Positions 11,601 through 24,100 of a stretch of 64,000 nucleotides of DNA are shown here, in pieces. The position numbers were made by a program, and so were the translations under genes. Within the stretch, counting starts at the first letter, position 1; each line of letters starts with the position of its first letter. The stretch is from Hydractinia symbiolongicarpus (taxonomy: Eukaryota; Cnidaria; Hydrozoa; Anthoathecata; Hydractiniidae), in the NCBI RefSeq assembly GCF_029227915.1, contig NC_079883.1, positions 372,001-436,000 on the forward strand. Direction: 5' to 3'. Below the pieces are notes generated by a model, which was not told the DNA's origin, made no database searches, and saw nothing but the letters and a program-made list of their open reading frames with translations.

Positions 11601-14247
11601 TAAAAAATCGTTCGGGAAATGAGTTTACTCACAGGGTACTTTCTTTGTATACATACGAATATACGGGCGAAGCCCGGGATTTACGGGAAATCGCGGGTTT
11701 TCGTTTGCCGGCGATTAAACTTCTTTCATTAAGCGTCTCATCAAAAATAAAAACATTCCTGAAAACTACAAGTCTCATGTGTTTTAGTGGTGAAAAAAAA
11801 ATTTAAAAAATCGTTCGGGAAATGAGTTTACTCCCTGGGTACTTTCTTTGTATACTTTTGACTATTCGGGCCGAGTCCGGGATTTACGGGAAATCGCGGG
11901 TTTTCGTTTGCCGGCGATTAAACATCTTTAATTCAGCGTCTCATCAAAAATGAAAACATTTTGAAAACTACAAGTCTCGTGCGTTTTAGTGGTGAAAAGT
12001 TAATTTAAAAAATCGTTCTGGAAATGAGTTTACTCCCTCCGTATTTTCTTTGTATACTTTTGACTATACGGGCCGAGTTCGGGATTTACGGGAAATCGCG
12101 GGTTTTCGTTTGCCGGCGAATAAACTTCTTTTATTCCGCGTCTCATCAAAAATAAAAACATTTTTGAAAACTACAAGTCTCATGCGTTTTAGTGGTGAAA
12201 AGATAATATAAGAAATCGTTCTGGAAAGGAGTTTACTGACAGGGTACTTTCTTTGTATATACTCGACTATACGAGCCAAGCACGGAATTTACGGGAAATT
12301 GCGGGTTTTCATTTGCCGGCGATTAAACTTCTTTTATTCAGCGTCTCATCAAAAATGAAAACCTTTTTGAAAACTACAAGTCTCATGCGTTTTAGTGGTG
12401 AAAAAATAATTTAAAAAATCGTTCGGGAAATGAGTTTACTCACAGGGTACTTTCTTTGTATACATACGAATATACGGGCGAAGCCCGGGATTTACGGGAA
12501 ATCGCGGGTTTTCGTTTGCCGGCGATTAAACTTCTTTCATTAAGCGTCTCATCAAAAATGAAAACATTCCTGAAAACTACAAGTCTCATGTGTTTTAGTG
12601 GTGAAAAAAAAATTTAAAAAATCGTTCGGGAAATGAGTTTACTCCCTGGGTACTTTCTTTGTATACTTTTGACTATACGGGCCGAGTCCGGGATTTACGG
12701 GAAATCGCGGGTTTTCGTTTGCCGGCGATTAAACATCTTTAATTCAGCGTCTCATCAAAAATGAAAACATTTTGAAAACTACAAGTCTCGTGCGTTTTAG
12801 TGGTGAAAAGTTAATTTAAAAAATCGTTCTGGAAATGAGTTTACTCCCTCCGTATTTTCTTTGTATACTTTTGACTATACGGGCCGAGTCCGGGATTTAC
12901 GGGAATTCGCGGGTTTTCGTTTGCCGGCGATTAAACATCTTTTATTCAGCGTCTTATCAAAAATGAAAACATTTTTAAAAACTACAAGTCTCATGCGTTT
13001 TAGTGGTGAAAAGATAATTTAAAAAATCGTTCTGGAAATGAGTTTACTCCCTGGGTATTTTCTTTGTATACTTTTGACTATACGGGCCGAGTTCGGGATT
13101 TACGGGAATTCGCGGGTTTTCGTTTGCCGGCGATTAAACTTCTTTTATTCAGCGTCTCATTAAAAATGAAAACATTTTTGAAAACTACAAGTCTCATGCG
13201 TTTTAGTGGTGAAAAAATAATTTAAAAAATCGTTCGGGAAATGAGTTTACTCACAGGGTACTTTCTTTGTATACATACGAATATACGGGCCAAGCCCGGG
13301 ATTTACGGGAAATCGCGGGTTTTCGTTTGTCGGCGATTAAACTTCTTTCATTAAGCGTCTCATCAAAAATGAAAACATTCCTAAAAACTACAAGTCTCAT
13401 GTGTTTTAGTGGTGAAAAAAAAATTTAAAAAATCGTTCGGGAAATGAGTTTACTCCCTGGGTACTTTCTTTGTATACTTTTGACTATACGGGCCGAGTCC
13501 GGGATTTACGGGAAATCGCGGGTTTTCGTTTGCCGGCGATTAAACATCTTTAATTCAGCGTCTCATCAAAAATGGAAACATTTTTGAAAACTACAAGTCT
13601 CGTGCGTTTTAATGGTGAAAAGTTAATTTAAAAAATCGTTCGGGAAATGAGTTTACTCCATGGGTACTTTCTTTGTATACTTTTGACTATTCGGGCCGAG
13701 TCCGGGATTTACGGGAAATCGCGGGTTTTCGTTTGCCGGCGATTAAACATCTTTAATTCAGCGTCTCATCAAAAATGAAAACATTTTGAAAACTACAAGT
13801 CTCGTGCGTTTTAGTGGTGAAAAGTTAATTTAAAAAATCGTTCTGGAAATGAGTTTACTCCCTCCGTATTTTCTTTGTATACTTTTGACTATACGGGCCG
13901 AGTCCGGGATTTACGGGAATTCGCGGGTTTTCGTTTGCCGGCGATTAAACTTCTTTTATTCAGCGTCTCATCAAAAATGAAAACATTTTTGAAAACTACA
14001 AGTCTCGTGCGTTTTAGTGGTGAAAAGATAATTTAAAAAATCGTTCGGGAAATGAGTTTACTCACAGGGTACTTTCTTTGTATACATACGAATATACGGG
14101 CCAAGCCCGGGATTTACGGGAAATCGCGGGTTTTCGTTTGTCGGCGATTAAACTTCTTTCATTAAGCGTCTCATCAAAAATGAAAACATTCCTAAAAACT
14201 ACAAGTCTCATGTGTTTTAGTGGTGAAAAAAAAATTTAAAAAATCGT
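4701..14247 (+). repeat. Segmental duplication within the array, copy 1 (~9.5 kb)
   Basis: Landmarks here recur about 12 kb downstream at a constant offset of 11968 bp: 4762 to 16730, 6183 to 18151, 8414 to 20382 and 8992 to 20960. The offset steps to about 12373 near 11 kb and about 12574 from about 12-13 kb onward, because copy 2 carries extra monomers. Rare shared variants support one duplication event, including TACGTTCTTTG near 6163, the ACGCCGGG form near 6600 and CTCGCAGAGTAC near 8385. I estimated the ends from where the subtypes diverge. Confidence 0.85.
5683..6134 (+). repeat. Higher-order repeat, third copy, truncated after about two monomers
   Basis: This repeats the CTTTTGCC monomer and the C/B hybrid monomer of 3044-3449. 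Just past 6134 it switches, within AAAAATCGTT, to a TCTGG...CTCGCAGGG type that lies several monomers further on in the earlier copies. The join is in register. Confidence 0.7.
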
Positions 14248-17200
14248 TCTGGAAATGAGTTTACTCGCAGGGTACTTTCTTTGTATACTTTTGACTATAC
14301 GGGCCGAGTCCGGGGTTTACGGGAAATCGCGGTTTTTCGTTTGCCAGCGATTAAACTTCTTTTATTCGGCGTCTCATCAAAAATGAAAACATTTTTGAAA
14401 ACTACAAGTCTCATGCGTTTTAGTGGTGAAAAGATAATATAAAAAATCGTTCTGGAAAGGAGTTTACTGACAGGGTACTTTCTTTGTATATACTCGACTA
14501 TACGAGCCAAGCACGGAATTTACGGGAAATTGCGGGTTTTCGTTTGCCGGCGATTAAAATTCTTTTATTCAGCGTCTCATCAAAAATGAAAACCTTTTTG
14601 AAAACTACAAGTCTCATGCGTTTTAGTGGTGAAAAAATAATTTAAAAAATCGTTCGGAAAATGAGTTTACTCACAGGGTACTTTCTTTGTATGTATACGA
14701 ATATACGGGCGAAGCCCGGGATTTACGGGAAATCGCGGGTTTTCGTTTGCCGGCGATTAAACTTCTTTTATTCAGCGTCTCATCAAAAATGAAAACATTT
14801 TTGAAAACTACAAGTCTCGTGCGTTTTAGTGGTGAAAAGATAATTTAAAAAATCGTTCTGGAAATGAGTTTACTGACAGGGTACTTTCTTTGTATATACT
14901 CGACTATACGAGCCAAGCACGGAATTTACGGGAAATTGCGGGTTTTCGTTTGCCGGCGATTAAAATTCTTTTATTCAGCGTCTCATCAAAAATGAAAACC
15001 TTTTTGAAAACTACAAGTCTCATGCGTTTTAGTGGTGAAAAAATAATTTAAAAAATCGTTCGGGAAATGAGTTTACTCACAGGGTACTTTCTTTGTATAC
15101 ATACGAATATACGGGCCAAGCCCGGGATTTACGGGAAATCGCGGGTTTTCGTTTGCCGGCGATTAAACTTCTTTCATTAAGCGTCTCATCAAAAATGAAA
15201 ACATTTTTGAAAACTACAAGTCTCATACGTTTTAGTGGTGAAAAAATAATTTAAAAAATCGTTCGGGAAATGAGTTAACTCCCTGGGTATTTTCTTTGTA
15301 TACTTTTGCCTATACGGGCCAAGTCCGTGATTTACGGGAAATCGCGGGTTTTCGTTTGCCGGCGATTAAACTTCTTTTATTCGGCGTCTCATCAAAAATG
15401 AAAACATTTTTGAAAACTACAAGTCTCATGCGTTTTAGTGGTGAAAAGATAATATAAAAAATCGTTCTGGAAAGGAGTTTACTGACAGGGTACTTTCTTT
15501 GTATACATACGAATATACGGGCCAAGCCCGGGATTTACGGGAAATCGCGGGTTTTCGTTTGCCGGCGATTAAACTTCTTTCATTAAGCGTCTCATCAAAA
15601 ATGAAAACATTCCTGAAAACTACAAGTCTCATGTGTTTTAGTGGTGAAAAAAAAATTTAAAAAATCGTTCTGGAAATGAGTTTACTCGCAGGGTACGTTC
15701 TTTGTATACATACGAATATACGGGCCAAGCCCGGGATTTACGGGAAATCGCGGGTTTTCGTTTGTCGGCGATTAAACTTCTTTCATTAAGCGTCTCATCA
15801 AAAATGAAAACATTCCTAAAAACTACAAGTCTCATGTGTTTTAGTGGTGAAAAAAAAATTTAAAAAATCGTTCGGGAAATGAGTTTACTCCCTGGGTACT
15901 TTCTTTGTATACTTTTGACTATACGGGCCGAGTCCGGGATTTACGGGAAATCGCGGGTTTTCGTTTGCCGGCGATTAAACATCTTTAATTCAGCGTCTCA
16001 TCAAAAATGGAAACATTTTTGAAAACTACAAGTCTCGTGCGTTTTAATGGTGAAAAGTTAATTTAAAAAATCGTTCGGGAAATGAGTTTACTCCATGGGT
16101 ACTTTCTTTGTATACTTTTGACTATTCGGGCCGAGTCCGGGATTTACGGGAAATCGCGGGTTTTCGTTTGCCGGCGATTAAACATCTTTAATTCAGCGTC
16201 TCATCAAAAATGAAAACATTTTGAAAACTACAAGTCTCGTGCGTTTTAGTGGTGAAAAGTTAATTTAAAAAATCGTTCTGGAAATGAGTTTACTCCCTCC
16301 GTATTTTCTTTGTATACTTTTGACTATACGGGCCGAGTCCGGGATTTACGGGAATTCGCGGGTTTTCGTTTGCCGGCGATTAAACTTCTTTTATTCAGCG
16401 TCTCATCAAAAATGAAAACATTTTTGAAAACTACAAGTCTCGTGCGTTTTAGTGGTGAAAAGATAATTTAAAAAATCGTTCGGGAAATGAGTTTACTCAC
16501 AGGGTACTTTCTTTGTATACATACGAATATACGGGCCAAGCCCGGGATTTACGGGAAATCGCGGGTTTTCGTTTGTCGGCGATTAAACTTCTTTCATTAA
16601 GCGTCTCATCAAAAATGAAAACATTCCTAAAAACTACAAGTCTCATGTGTTTTAGTGGTGAAAAAAAAATTTAAAAAATCGTTCTGGAAATGAGTTTACT
16701 CGCAGGGTACTTTCTTTGTATACTTTTGACTATACGGGCCGAGTCCGGGGTTTACGGGAAATCGCGGTTTTTCGTTTGCCAGCGATTAAACTTCTTTTAT
16801 TCGGCGTCTCATCAAAAATGAAAACATTTTTGAAAACTACAAGTCTCATGCGTTTTAGTGGTGAAAAGATAATATAAAAAATCGTTCTGGAAAGGAGTTT
16901 ACTGACAGGGTACTTTCTTTGTATATACTCGACTATACGAGCCAAGCACGGAATTTACGGGAAATTGCGGGTTTTCGTTTGCCGGCGATTAAAATTCTTT
17001 TATTCAGCGTCTCATCAAAAATGAAAACCTTTTTGAAAACTACAAGTCTCATGCGTTTTAGTGGTGAAAAAATAATTTAAAAAATCGTTCGGAAAATGAG
17101 TTTACTCACAGGGTACTTTCTTTGTATGTATACGAATATACGGGCGAAGCCCGGGATTTACGGGAAATCGCGGGTTTTCGTTTGCCGGCGATTAAACTTC

Positions 17201-18133
17201 TTTTATTCAGCGTCTCATCAAAAATGAAAACATTTTTGAAAACTACAAGTCTCGTGCGTTTTAGTGGTGAAAAGATAATTTAAAAAATCGTTCTGGAAAT
17301 GAGTTTACTGACAGGGTACTTTCTTTGTATATACTCGACTATACGAGCCAAGCACGGAATTTACGGGAAATTGCGGGTTTTCGTTTGCCGGCGATTAAAA
17401 TTCTTTTATTCAGCGTCTCATCAAAAATGAAAACCTTTTTGAAAACTACAAGTCTCATGCGTTTTAGTGGTGAAAAAATAATTTAAAAAATCGTTCGGGA
17501 AATGAGTTTACTCACAGGGTACTTTCTTTGTATACATACGAATATACGGGCCAAGCCCGGGATTTACGGGAAATCGCGGGTTTTCGTTTGCCGGCGATTA
17601 AACTTCTTTCATTAAGCGTCTCATCAAAAATGAAAACATTTTTGAAAACTACAAGTCTCATACGTTTTAGTGGTGAAAAAATAATTTAAAAAATCGTTCG
17701 GGAAATGAGTTAACTCCCTGGGTATTTTCTTTGTATACTTTTGCCTATACGGGCCAAGTCCGTGATTTACGGGAAATCGCGGGTTTTCGTTTGCCGGCGA
17801 TTAAACTTCTTTTATTCGGCGTCTCATCAAAAATGAAAACATTTTTGAAAACTACAAGTCTCATGCGTTTTAGTGGTGAAAAGATAATATAAAAAATCGT
17901 TCTGGAAAGGAGTTTACTGACAGGGTACTTTCTTTGTATACATACGAATATACGGGCCAAGCCCGGGATTTACGGGAAATCGCGGGTTTTCGTTTGCCGG
18001 CGATTAAACTTCTTTCATTAAGCGTCTCATCAAAAATGAAAACATTCCTGAAAACTACAAGTCTCATGTGTTTTAGTGGTGAAAAAAAAATTTAAAAAAT
18101 CGTTCTGGAAATGAGTTTACTCGCAGGGTACGT
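13264..18133 (+). repeat. Two-copy tandem duplication, 2435-bp unit (12 monomers)
   Basis: Copy 1 is about 13264-15698 and copy 2 about 15699-18133. GTTTTAATGG occurs at 13606 and 16041, and two further pairs of shared landmarks (14295/16730 and 15310/17745) are also 2435 bp apart. The junction at about 15699 lies in TTCTTTGTATACATACG. Beyond 18133 copy 2 continues into box A, as the older segment near 6175 does. Confidence 0.85.
14234..15698 (+). repeat. Third copy of the 4701-6165 segment (~1.46 kb)
   Basis: It matches 4701-6165 at an offset of 9533 bp, including CGGTTTTTCGTTTGCCAGCG, TGTATGTATACG, the CTTTTGCC monomer, the C/B hybrid and the rare TACGTTC. At about 15699 it switches from TACGTTCTTTGTATA into box B instead of box A. 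Confidence 0.8.
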
Positions 18134-21100
18134 TCTTTGTATACTTTTGACTATACGGGCCGAGTCCGGGGTTTACGGGAAATCGCGGGTTTTCGTTTGC
18201 CGGCGATTAAACTTCTTTTATTCGGCGTCTCATCAAAAATGAAAACATTTTTGAAAACTAAAAGTCTCATGCGTTTTAGTGGTGAAAAGATAAGATAAGA
18301 AATCGTTCTGGAAAGGAGTTTACTGACAGGGTACTTTCTTTGTATATACTCGACTATACGAGCCAAGCACGGAATTTACGGGAAATTGCGGGTTTTCATT
18401 TGCCGGCGATTAAACTTCTTTTATTCAGCGTCTCATCAAAAATGAAAACCTTTTTGAAAACTACAAGTCTCATGCGTTTTAGTGGTGAAAAAATAATTTA
18501 AAAAATCGTTCGGGAAATGAGTTTACTCACAGGGTACTTTCTTTGTATACATACGAATATACGGGCGAACGCCGGGATTTACGGGAAATCGCGGGTTTTC
18601 GTTTGCCGGCGATTAAACTTCTTTCATTAGGCGTCTCATCAAAAATGAAAACATTCCTGAAAACTACAAGTCTCATGTGTTTTAGTGGTGAAAAAAAAAT
18701 TTAAAAAATCGTTCGGGAAATGAGTTTACTCCCTGGGTACTTTCTTTGTATACTTTTGACTATACGGGCCGAGTCCGGGATTTACGGGAAATCGCGGGTT
18801 TTCGTTTGCCGGCGATTAAACATCTTTAATTCAGCGTCTCATCAAAAATGAAAACATTTTGAAAACTACAAGTCTCGTGCGTTTTAGTGGTGAAAAGTTA
18901 ATTTAAAAAATCGTTCTGGAAATGAGTTTACTCCCTGCGTATTTTCTTTGTATACTTTTGACTATACGGGCCGAGTCCGGGATTTACGGGAATTCGCGGG
19001 TTTTCGTTTGCCGGCGATTAAACTTCTTTTATTCGGCGTCTCATCAAAAATGAAAACATTTTTGAAAACTACAAGTCTCATGCGTTTTAGTGGTGAAAAG
19101 ATAATATAAAAAATCGTTCTGGAAAGGAGTTTACTGACAGGGTACTTTCTTTGTATATACTCGATTAAACGAGCCAAGCACGGAATTTACGGGAAATTGC
19201 GGGTTTTCGTTTGCCGGCGATTAAAATTCTTTTATTCAGCGTCTCATCAAAAATGAAAACCTTTTTGAAAACTACAAGTCTCATGCGTTTTAGTGGTGAA
19301 AAAATAATTTAAAAAATCGTTCGGGAAATGAGTTTACTCACAGGGTACTTTCTTTGTATACATACGAATATACGGGCCAAGCCCGGGATTTACGGGAAAT
19401 CGCGGGTTTTCGTTTGTCGGCGATTAAACTTCTTTCATTAAGCGTCTCATCAAAAATGAAAACATTCCTAAAAACTACAAGTCTCATGTGTTTTAGTGGT
19501 GAAAAAAAAATTTAAAAAATCGTTCGGGAAATGAGTTTACTCCCTGGGTACTTTCTTTGTATACTTTTGACTATACGGGCCGAGTCCGGGATTTACGGGA
19601 AATCGCGGGTTTTCGTTTGCCGGCGATTAAACATCTTTAATTCAGCGTCTCATCAAAAATGGAAACATTTTTGAAAACTACAAGTCTCGTGCGTTTTAGT
19701 GGTGAAAAGTTAATTTAAAAAATCGTTCTGGAAATGAGTTAACTCCCTGCGTAATTTCTTTGTATACTTTTGACTATACGGGCCGAGTCCGGATTTACGG
19801 GAATTTGCGGGTTTTCGTTTGCCGGCGATTAAACTTCTTTTATTCAGCGTCTCATCAAAAATGAAAACATTTTTGAAAACTACAAGTCTCGTGCGTTTTA
19901 GTGGTGAAAAGATAATTTAAAAAATCGTTCTGGAAATGAGTTTACTGGCAGGGTACTTTCTTTGTATACTTTTGACTATACGGGCCGAGTCCAGGATTTA
20001 CGGGAAATCGCGGGTTTTCGTTTGCCGGCGATTAAACATCTTTTATTCAGCGTCTTATCAAAAATGAAAACATTTTTGAAAACTACAAGTCTCATGCGTT
20101 TTAGTGGTGAAAAGATAATTTAAAAAATCGTTCTGGAAATGAGTTTACTCCCTGGGTATTTTCTTTGTATACTTTTGACTATACGGGCCGAGTTCGGGAT
20201 TTACGGGAATTCGCGGGTTTTCGTTTGCCGGCGATTAAACTTCTTTTATTCAGCGTCTCATTAAAAATGAAAAGATTTTTGAAAACTACAAGTCTCGTGC
20301 GTTTTAGTGGTGAAAAGATAATTTAAAAAATCGTTCTGGAAATGAGTTTACTCGCAGAGTACTTTCTTTGTATACTTTTGACTATACGGGCCGAGTCCGG
20401 GGTTTACGGGAAATCGCGGGCTTTCGTTTGCCGGCGATTAAACTTCTTTTATTCGGCGTCTCATCAAAAATGAAAACATTTTTGAAAACTACAAGTCTCA
20501 TGCGTTTTAGTGGTGAAAAGATAATATAAGAAATCGTTCTGGAAAGGAGTTTACTGACAGGGTACTTTCTTTGTATATACTCGACTATACGAGCCAAGCA
20601 CGGAATTTACGGGAAATTGCGGGTTTTCATTTGCCGGCGATTAAACTTCTTTTATTCAGCGTCTCATCAAAAATGAAAACCTTTTTGAAAACTACAAGTC
20701 TCATGCGTTTTAGTGGTGAAAAAATAATTTAAAAAATCGTTCGGGAAATGAGTTTACTCACAGGGTACTTTCTTTGTATACATACGAATATACGGGCGAA
20801 GCCCGGGATTTACGGGAAATCGCGGGTTTTCGTTTGCCGGCGATTAAACTTCTTTTATTCAGCGTCTCATCAAAAATGAAAACCTTTTGAAAACTACAAG
20901 TCTCATGCGTTTTAGTGGTGAAAAAATAATTTAAAAAATCGTTCGGGAAATGAGTTTACTCACAGGGTACTTTCTTTGTATACATACGAATATACGGGCG
21001 AAGCCCGGGATTTACGGGAAATCGCGGGTTTTCGTTTGCCGGCGATTAAACTTCTTTTATTCGGCGTCTCATCAAAAATGAAAACATTTTTGAAAACTAC

Positions 21101-24100
21101 AAGTCTCATGCGTTTTAGTGGTGAAAAGATAATATAAAAAATCATTCTGGAAAGGAGTTTACTGACAGGGTACTTTCTTTGTATATACTCGATTAAACGA
21201 GCCAAGCACGGAATTTACGGGAAATTGCGGGTTTTCGTTTGCCGGCGATTAAAATTCTTTTATTCAGCGTCTCATCAAAAATGAAAACCTTTTTGAAAAC
21301 TACAAGTCTCATGCGTTTTAGTGGTGAAAAAATAATTTAAAAAATCGTTCGGGAAATGAGTTTACTCACAGGGTACTTTCTTTGTATACATACGAATATA
21401 CGGGCCAAGCCCGGGATTTACGGGAAATCGCGGGTTTTCGTTTGTCGGCGATTAAACTTCTTTCATTAAGCGTCTCATCAAAAATGAAAACATTCCTAAA
21501 AACTACAAGTCTCATGTGTTTTAGTGGTGAAAAAAAAATTTAAAAAATCGTTCGGGAAATGAGTTTACTCCCTGGGTACTTTCTTTGTATACTTTTGACT
21601 ATACGGGCCGAGTCCGGGATTTACGGGAAATCGCGGGTTTTCGTTTGCCGGCGATTAAACATCTTTAATTCAGCGTCTCATCAAAAATGGAAACATTTTT
21701 GAAAACTACAAGTCTCGTGCGTTTTAGTGGTGAAAAGTTAATTTAAAAAATCGTTCTGGAAATGAGTTAACTCCCTGCGTAATTTCTTTGTATACTTTTG
21801 ACTATACGGGCCGAGTCCGGATTTACGGGAATTTGCGGGTTTTCGTTTGCCGGCGATTAAACTTCTTTTATTCAGCGTCTCATCAAAAATGAAAACATTT
21901 TTGAAAACTACAAGTCTCGTGCGTTTTAGTGGTGAAAAGATAATTTAAAAAATCGTTCTGGAAATGAGTTTACTGACAGGGTACTTTCTTTGTATATACT
22001 CGATTAAACGAGCCAAGCACGGAATTTACGGGAAATTGCGGGTTTTCGTTTGCCGGCGATTAAAATTCTTTTATTCAGCGTCTCATCAAAAATGAAAACC
22101 TTTTTGAAAACTACAAGTCTCATGCGTTTTAGTGGTGAAAAAATAATTTAAAAAATCGTTCGGGAAATGAGTTTACTCACAGGGTACTTTCTTTGTATAC
22201 ATACGAATATACGGGCCAAGCCCGGGATTTACGGGAAATCGCGGGTTTTCGTTTGTCGGCGATTAAACTTCTTTCATTAAGCGTCTCATCAAAAATGAAA
22301 ACATTCCTAAAAACTACAAGTCTCATGTGTTTTAGTGGTGAAAAAAAAATTTAAAAAATCGTTCGGGAAATGAGTTTACTCCCTGGGTACTTTCTTTGTA
22401 TACTTTTGACTATACGGGCCGAGTCCGGGATTTACGGGAAATCGCGGGTTTTCGTTTGCCGGCGATTAAACATCTTTAATTCAGCGTCTCATCAAAAATG
22501 GAAACATTTTTGAAAACTACAAGTCTCGTGCGTTTTAGTGGTGAAAAGTTAATTTAAAAAATCGTTCTGGAAATGAGTTAACTCCCTGCGTAATTTCTTT
22601 GTATACTTTTGACTATACGGGCCGAGTCCGGATTTACGGGAATTTGCGGGTTTTCGTTTGCCGGCGATTAAACTTCTTTTATTCAGCGTCTCATCAAAAA
22701 TGAAAACATTTTTGAAAACTACAAGTCTCGTGCGTTTTAGTGGTGAAAAGATAATTTAAAAAATCGTTCTGGAAATGAGTTTACTGGCAGGGTACTTTCT
22801 TTGTATACTTTTGACTATACGGGCCGAGTCCAGGATTTACGGGAAATCGCGGGTTTTCGTTTGCCGGCGATTAAACATCTTTTATTCAGCGTCTCATCAA
22901 AAATGGAAACATTTTTGAAAACTACAAGTCTCGTGCGTTTTAGTGGTGAAAAGTTAATTTAAAAAATCGTTCTGGAAATGAGTTAACTCCCTGCGTAATT
23001 TCTTTGTATACTTTTGACTATACGGGCCGAGTCCGGATTTACGGGAATTTGCGGGTTTTCGTTTGCCGGCGATTAAACTTCTTTTATTCAGCGTCTCATC
23101 AAAAATGAAAACATTTTTGAAAACTACAAGTCTCGTGCGTTTTAGTGGTGAAAAGATAATTTAAAAAATCGTTCTGGAAATGAGTTTACTGGCAGGGTAC
23201 TTTCTTTGTATACTTTTGACTATACGGGCCGAGTCCAGGATTTACGGGAAATCGCGGGTTTTCGTTTGCCGGCGATTAAACATCTTTTATTCAGCGTCTT
23301 ATCAAAAATGAAAACATTTTTGAAAACTACAAGTCTCATGCGTTTTAGTGGTGAAAAGATAATTTAAAAAATCGTTCTGGAAATGAATTTACTCCCTGGG
23401 TATTTTCTTTGTATACTTTTGACTATACGGGCCGAGTTCGGGATTTACGGGAATTCGCGGGTTTTCGTTTGCCGGCGATTAAACTTCTTTTATTCAGCGT
23501 CTCATTAAAAATGAAAAGATTTTTGAAAACTACAAGTCTCGTGCGTTTTAGTGGTGAAAAGATAATTTAAAAAATCGTTCTGGAAATGAGTTTACTCGCA
23601 GGGTACTTTCTTTGTATACTTTTGACTATACGGGCCGAGTCCGGGGTTTACGGGAAATCGCGGGCTTTCGTTTGCCGGCGATTAAACTTCTTTTATTCGG
23701 CGTCTCATCAAAAATGAAAACATTTTTGAAAACTACAAGTCTCATGCGTTTTAGTGGTGAAAAGATAATATAAGAAATCGTTCTGGAAAGGAGTTTACTG
23801 ACATGGTACTTTCTTTGTATATACTCGACTATACGAGCCAAGCACGGAATTTACGGGAAATTGCGGGTTTTCATTTGCCTGCGATTAAACTTCTTTTATT
23901 CAGCGTCTCATCAAAAATGAAAACCTTTTTGAAAACTACAAGTCTCATGCGTTTTAGTGGTGAAAAAATAATTTAAAAAATCGTTCGGGAAATGAGTTTA
24001 CTCACAGGGTACTTTCTTTGTATACATACGAATATACGGGCGAAGCCCGGGATTTACGGGAAATCGCGGGTTTTCGTTTGCCGCGATTAAACTTCTTTCA

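Noticed and set aside
13264-18133. Insertion of a transposable element as the source of the large duplications
   Set aside because: All duplicate boundaries lie inside satellite monomers in register. I saw no terminal repeats, target-site duplications or non-satellite sequence.
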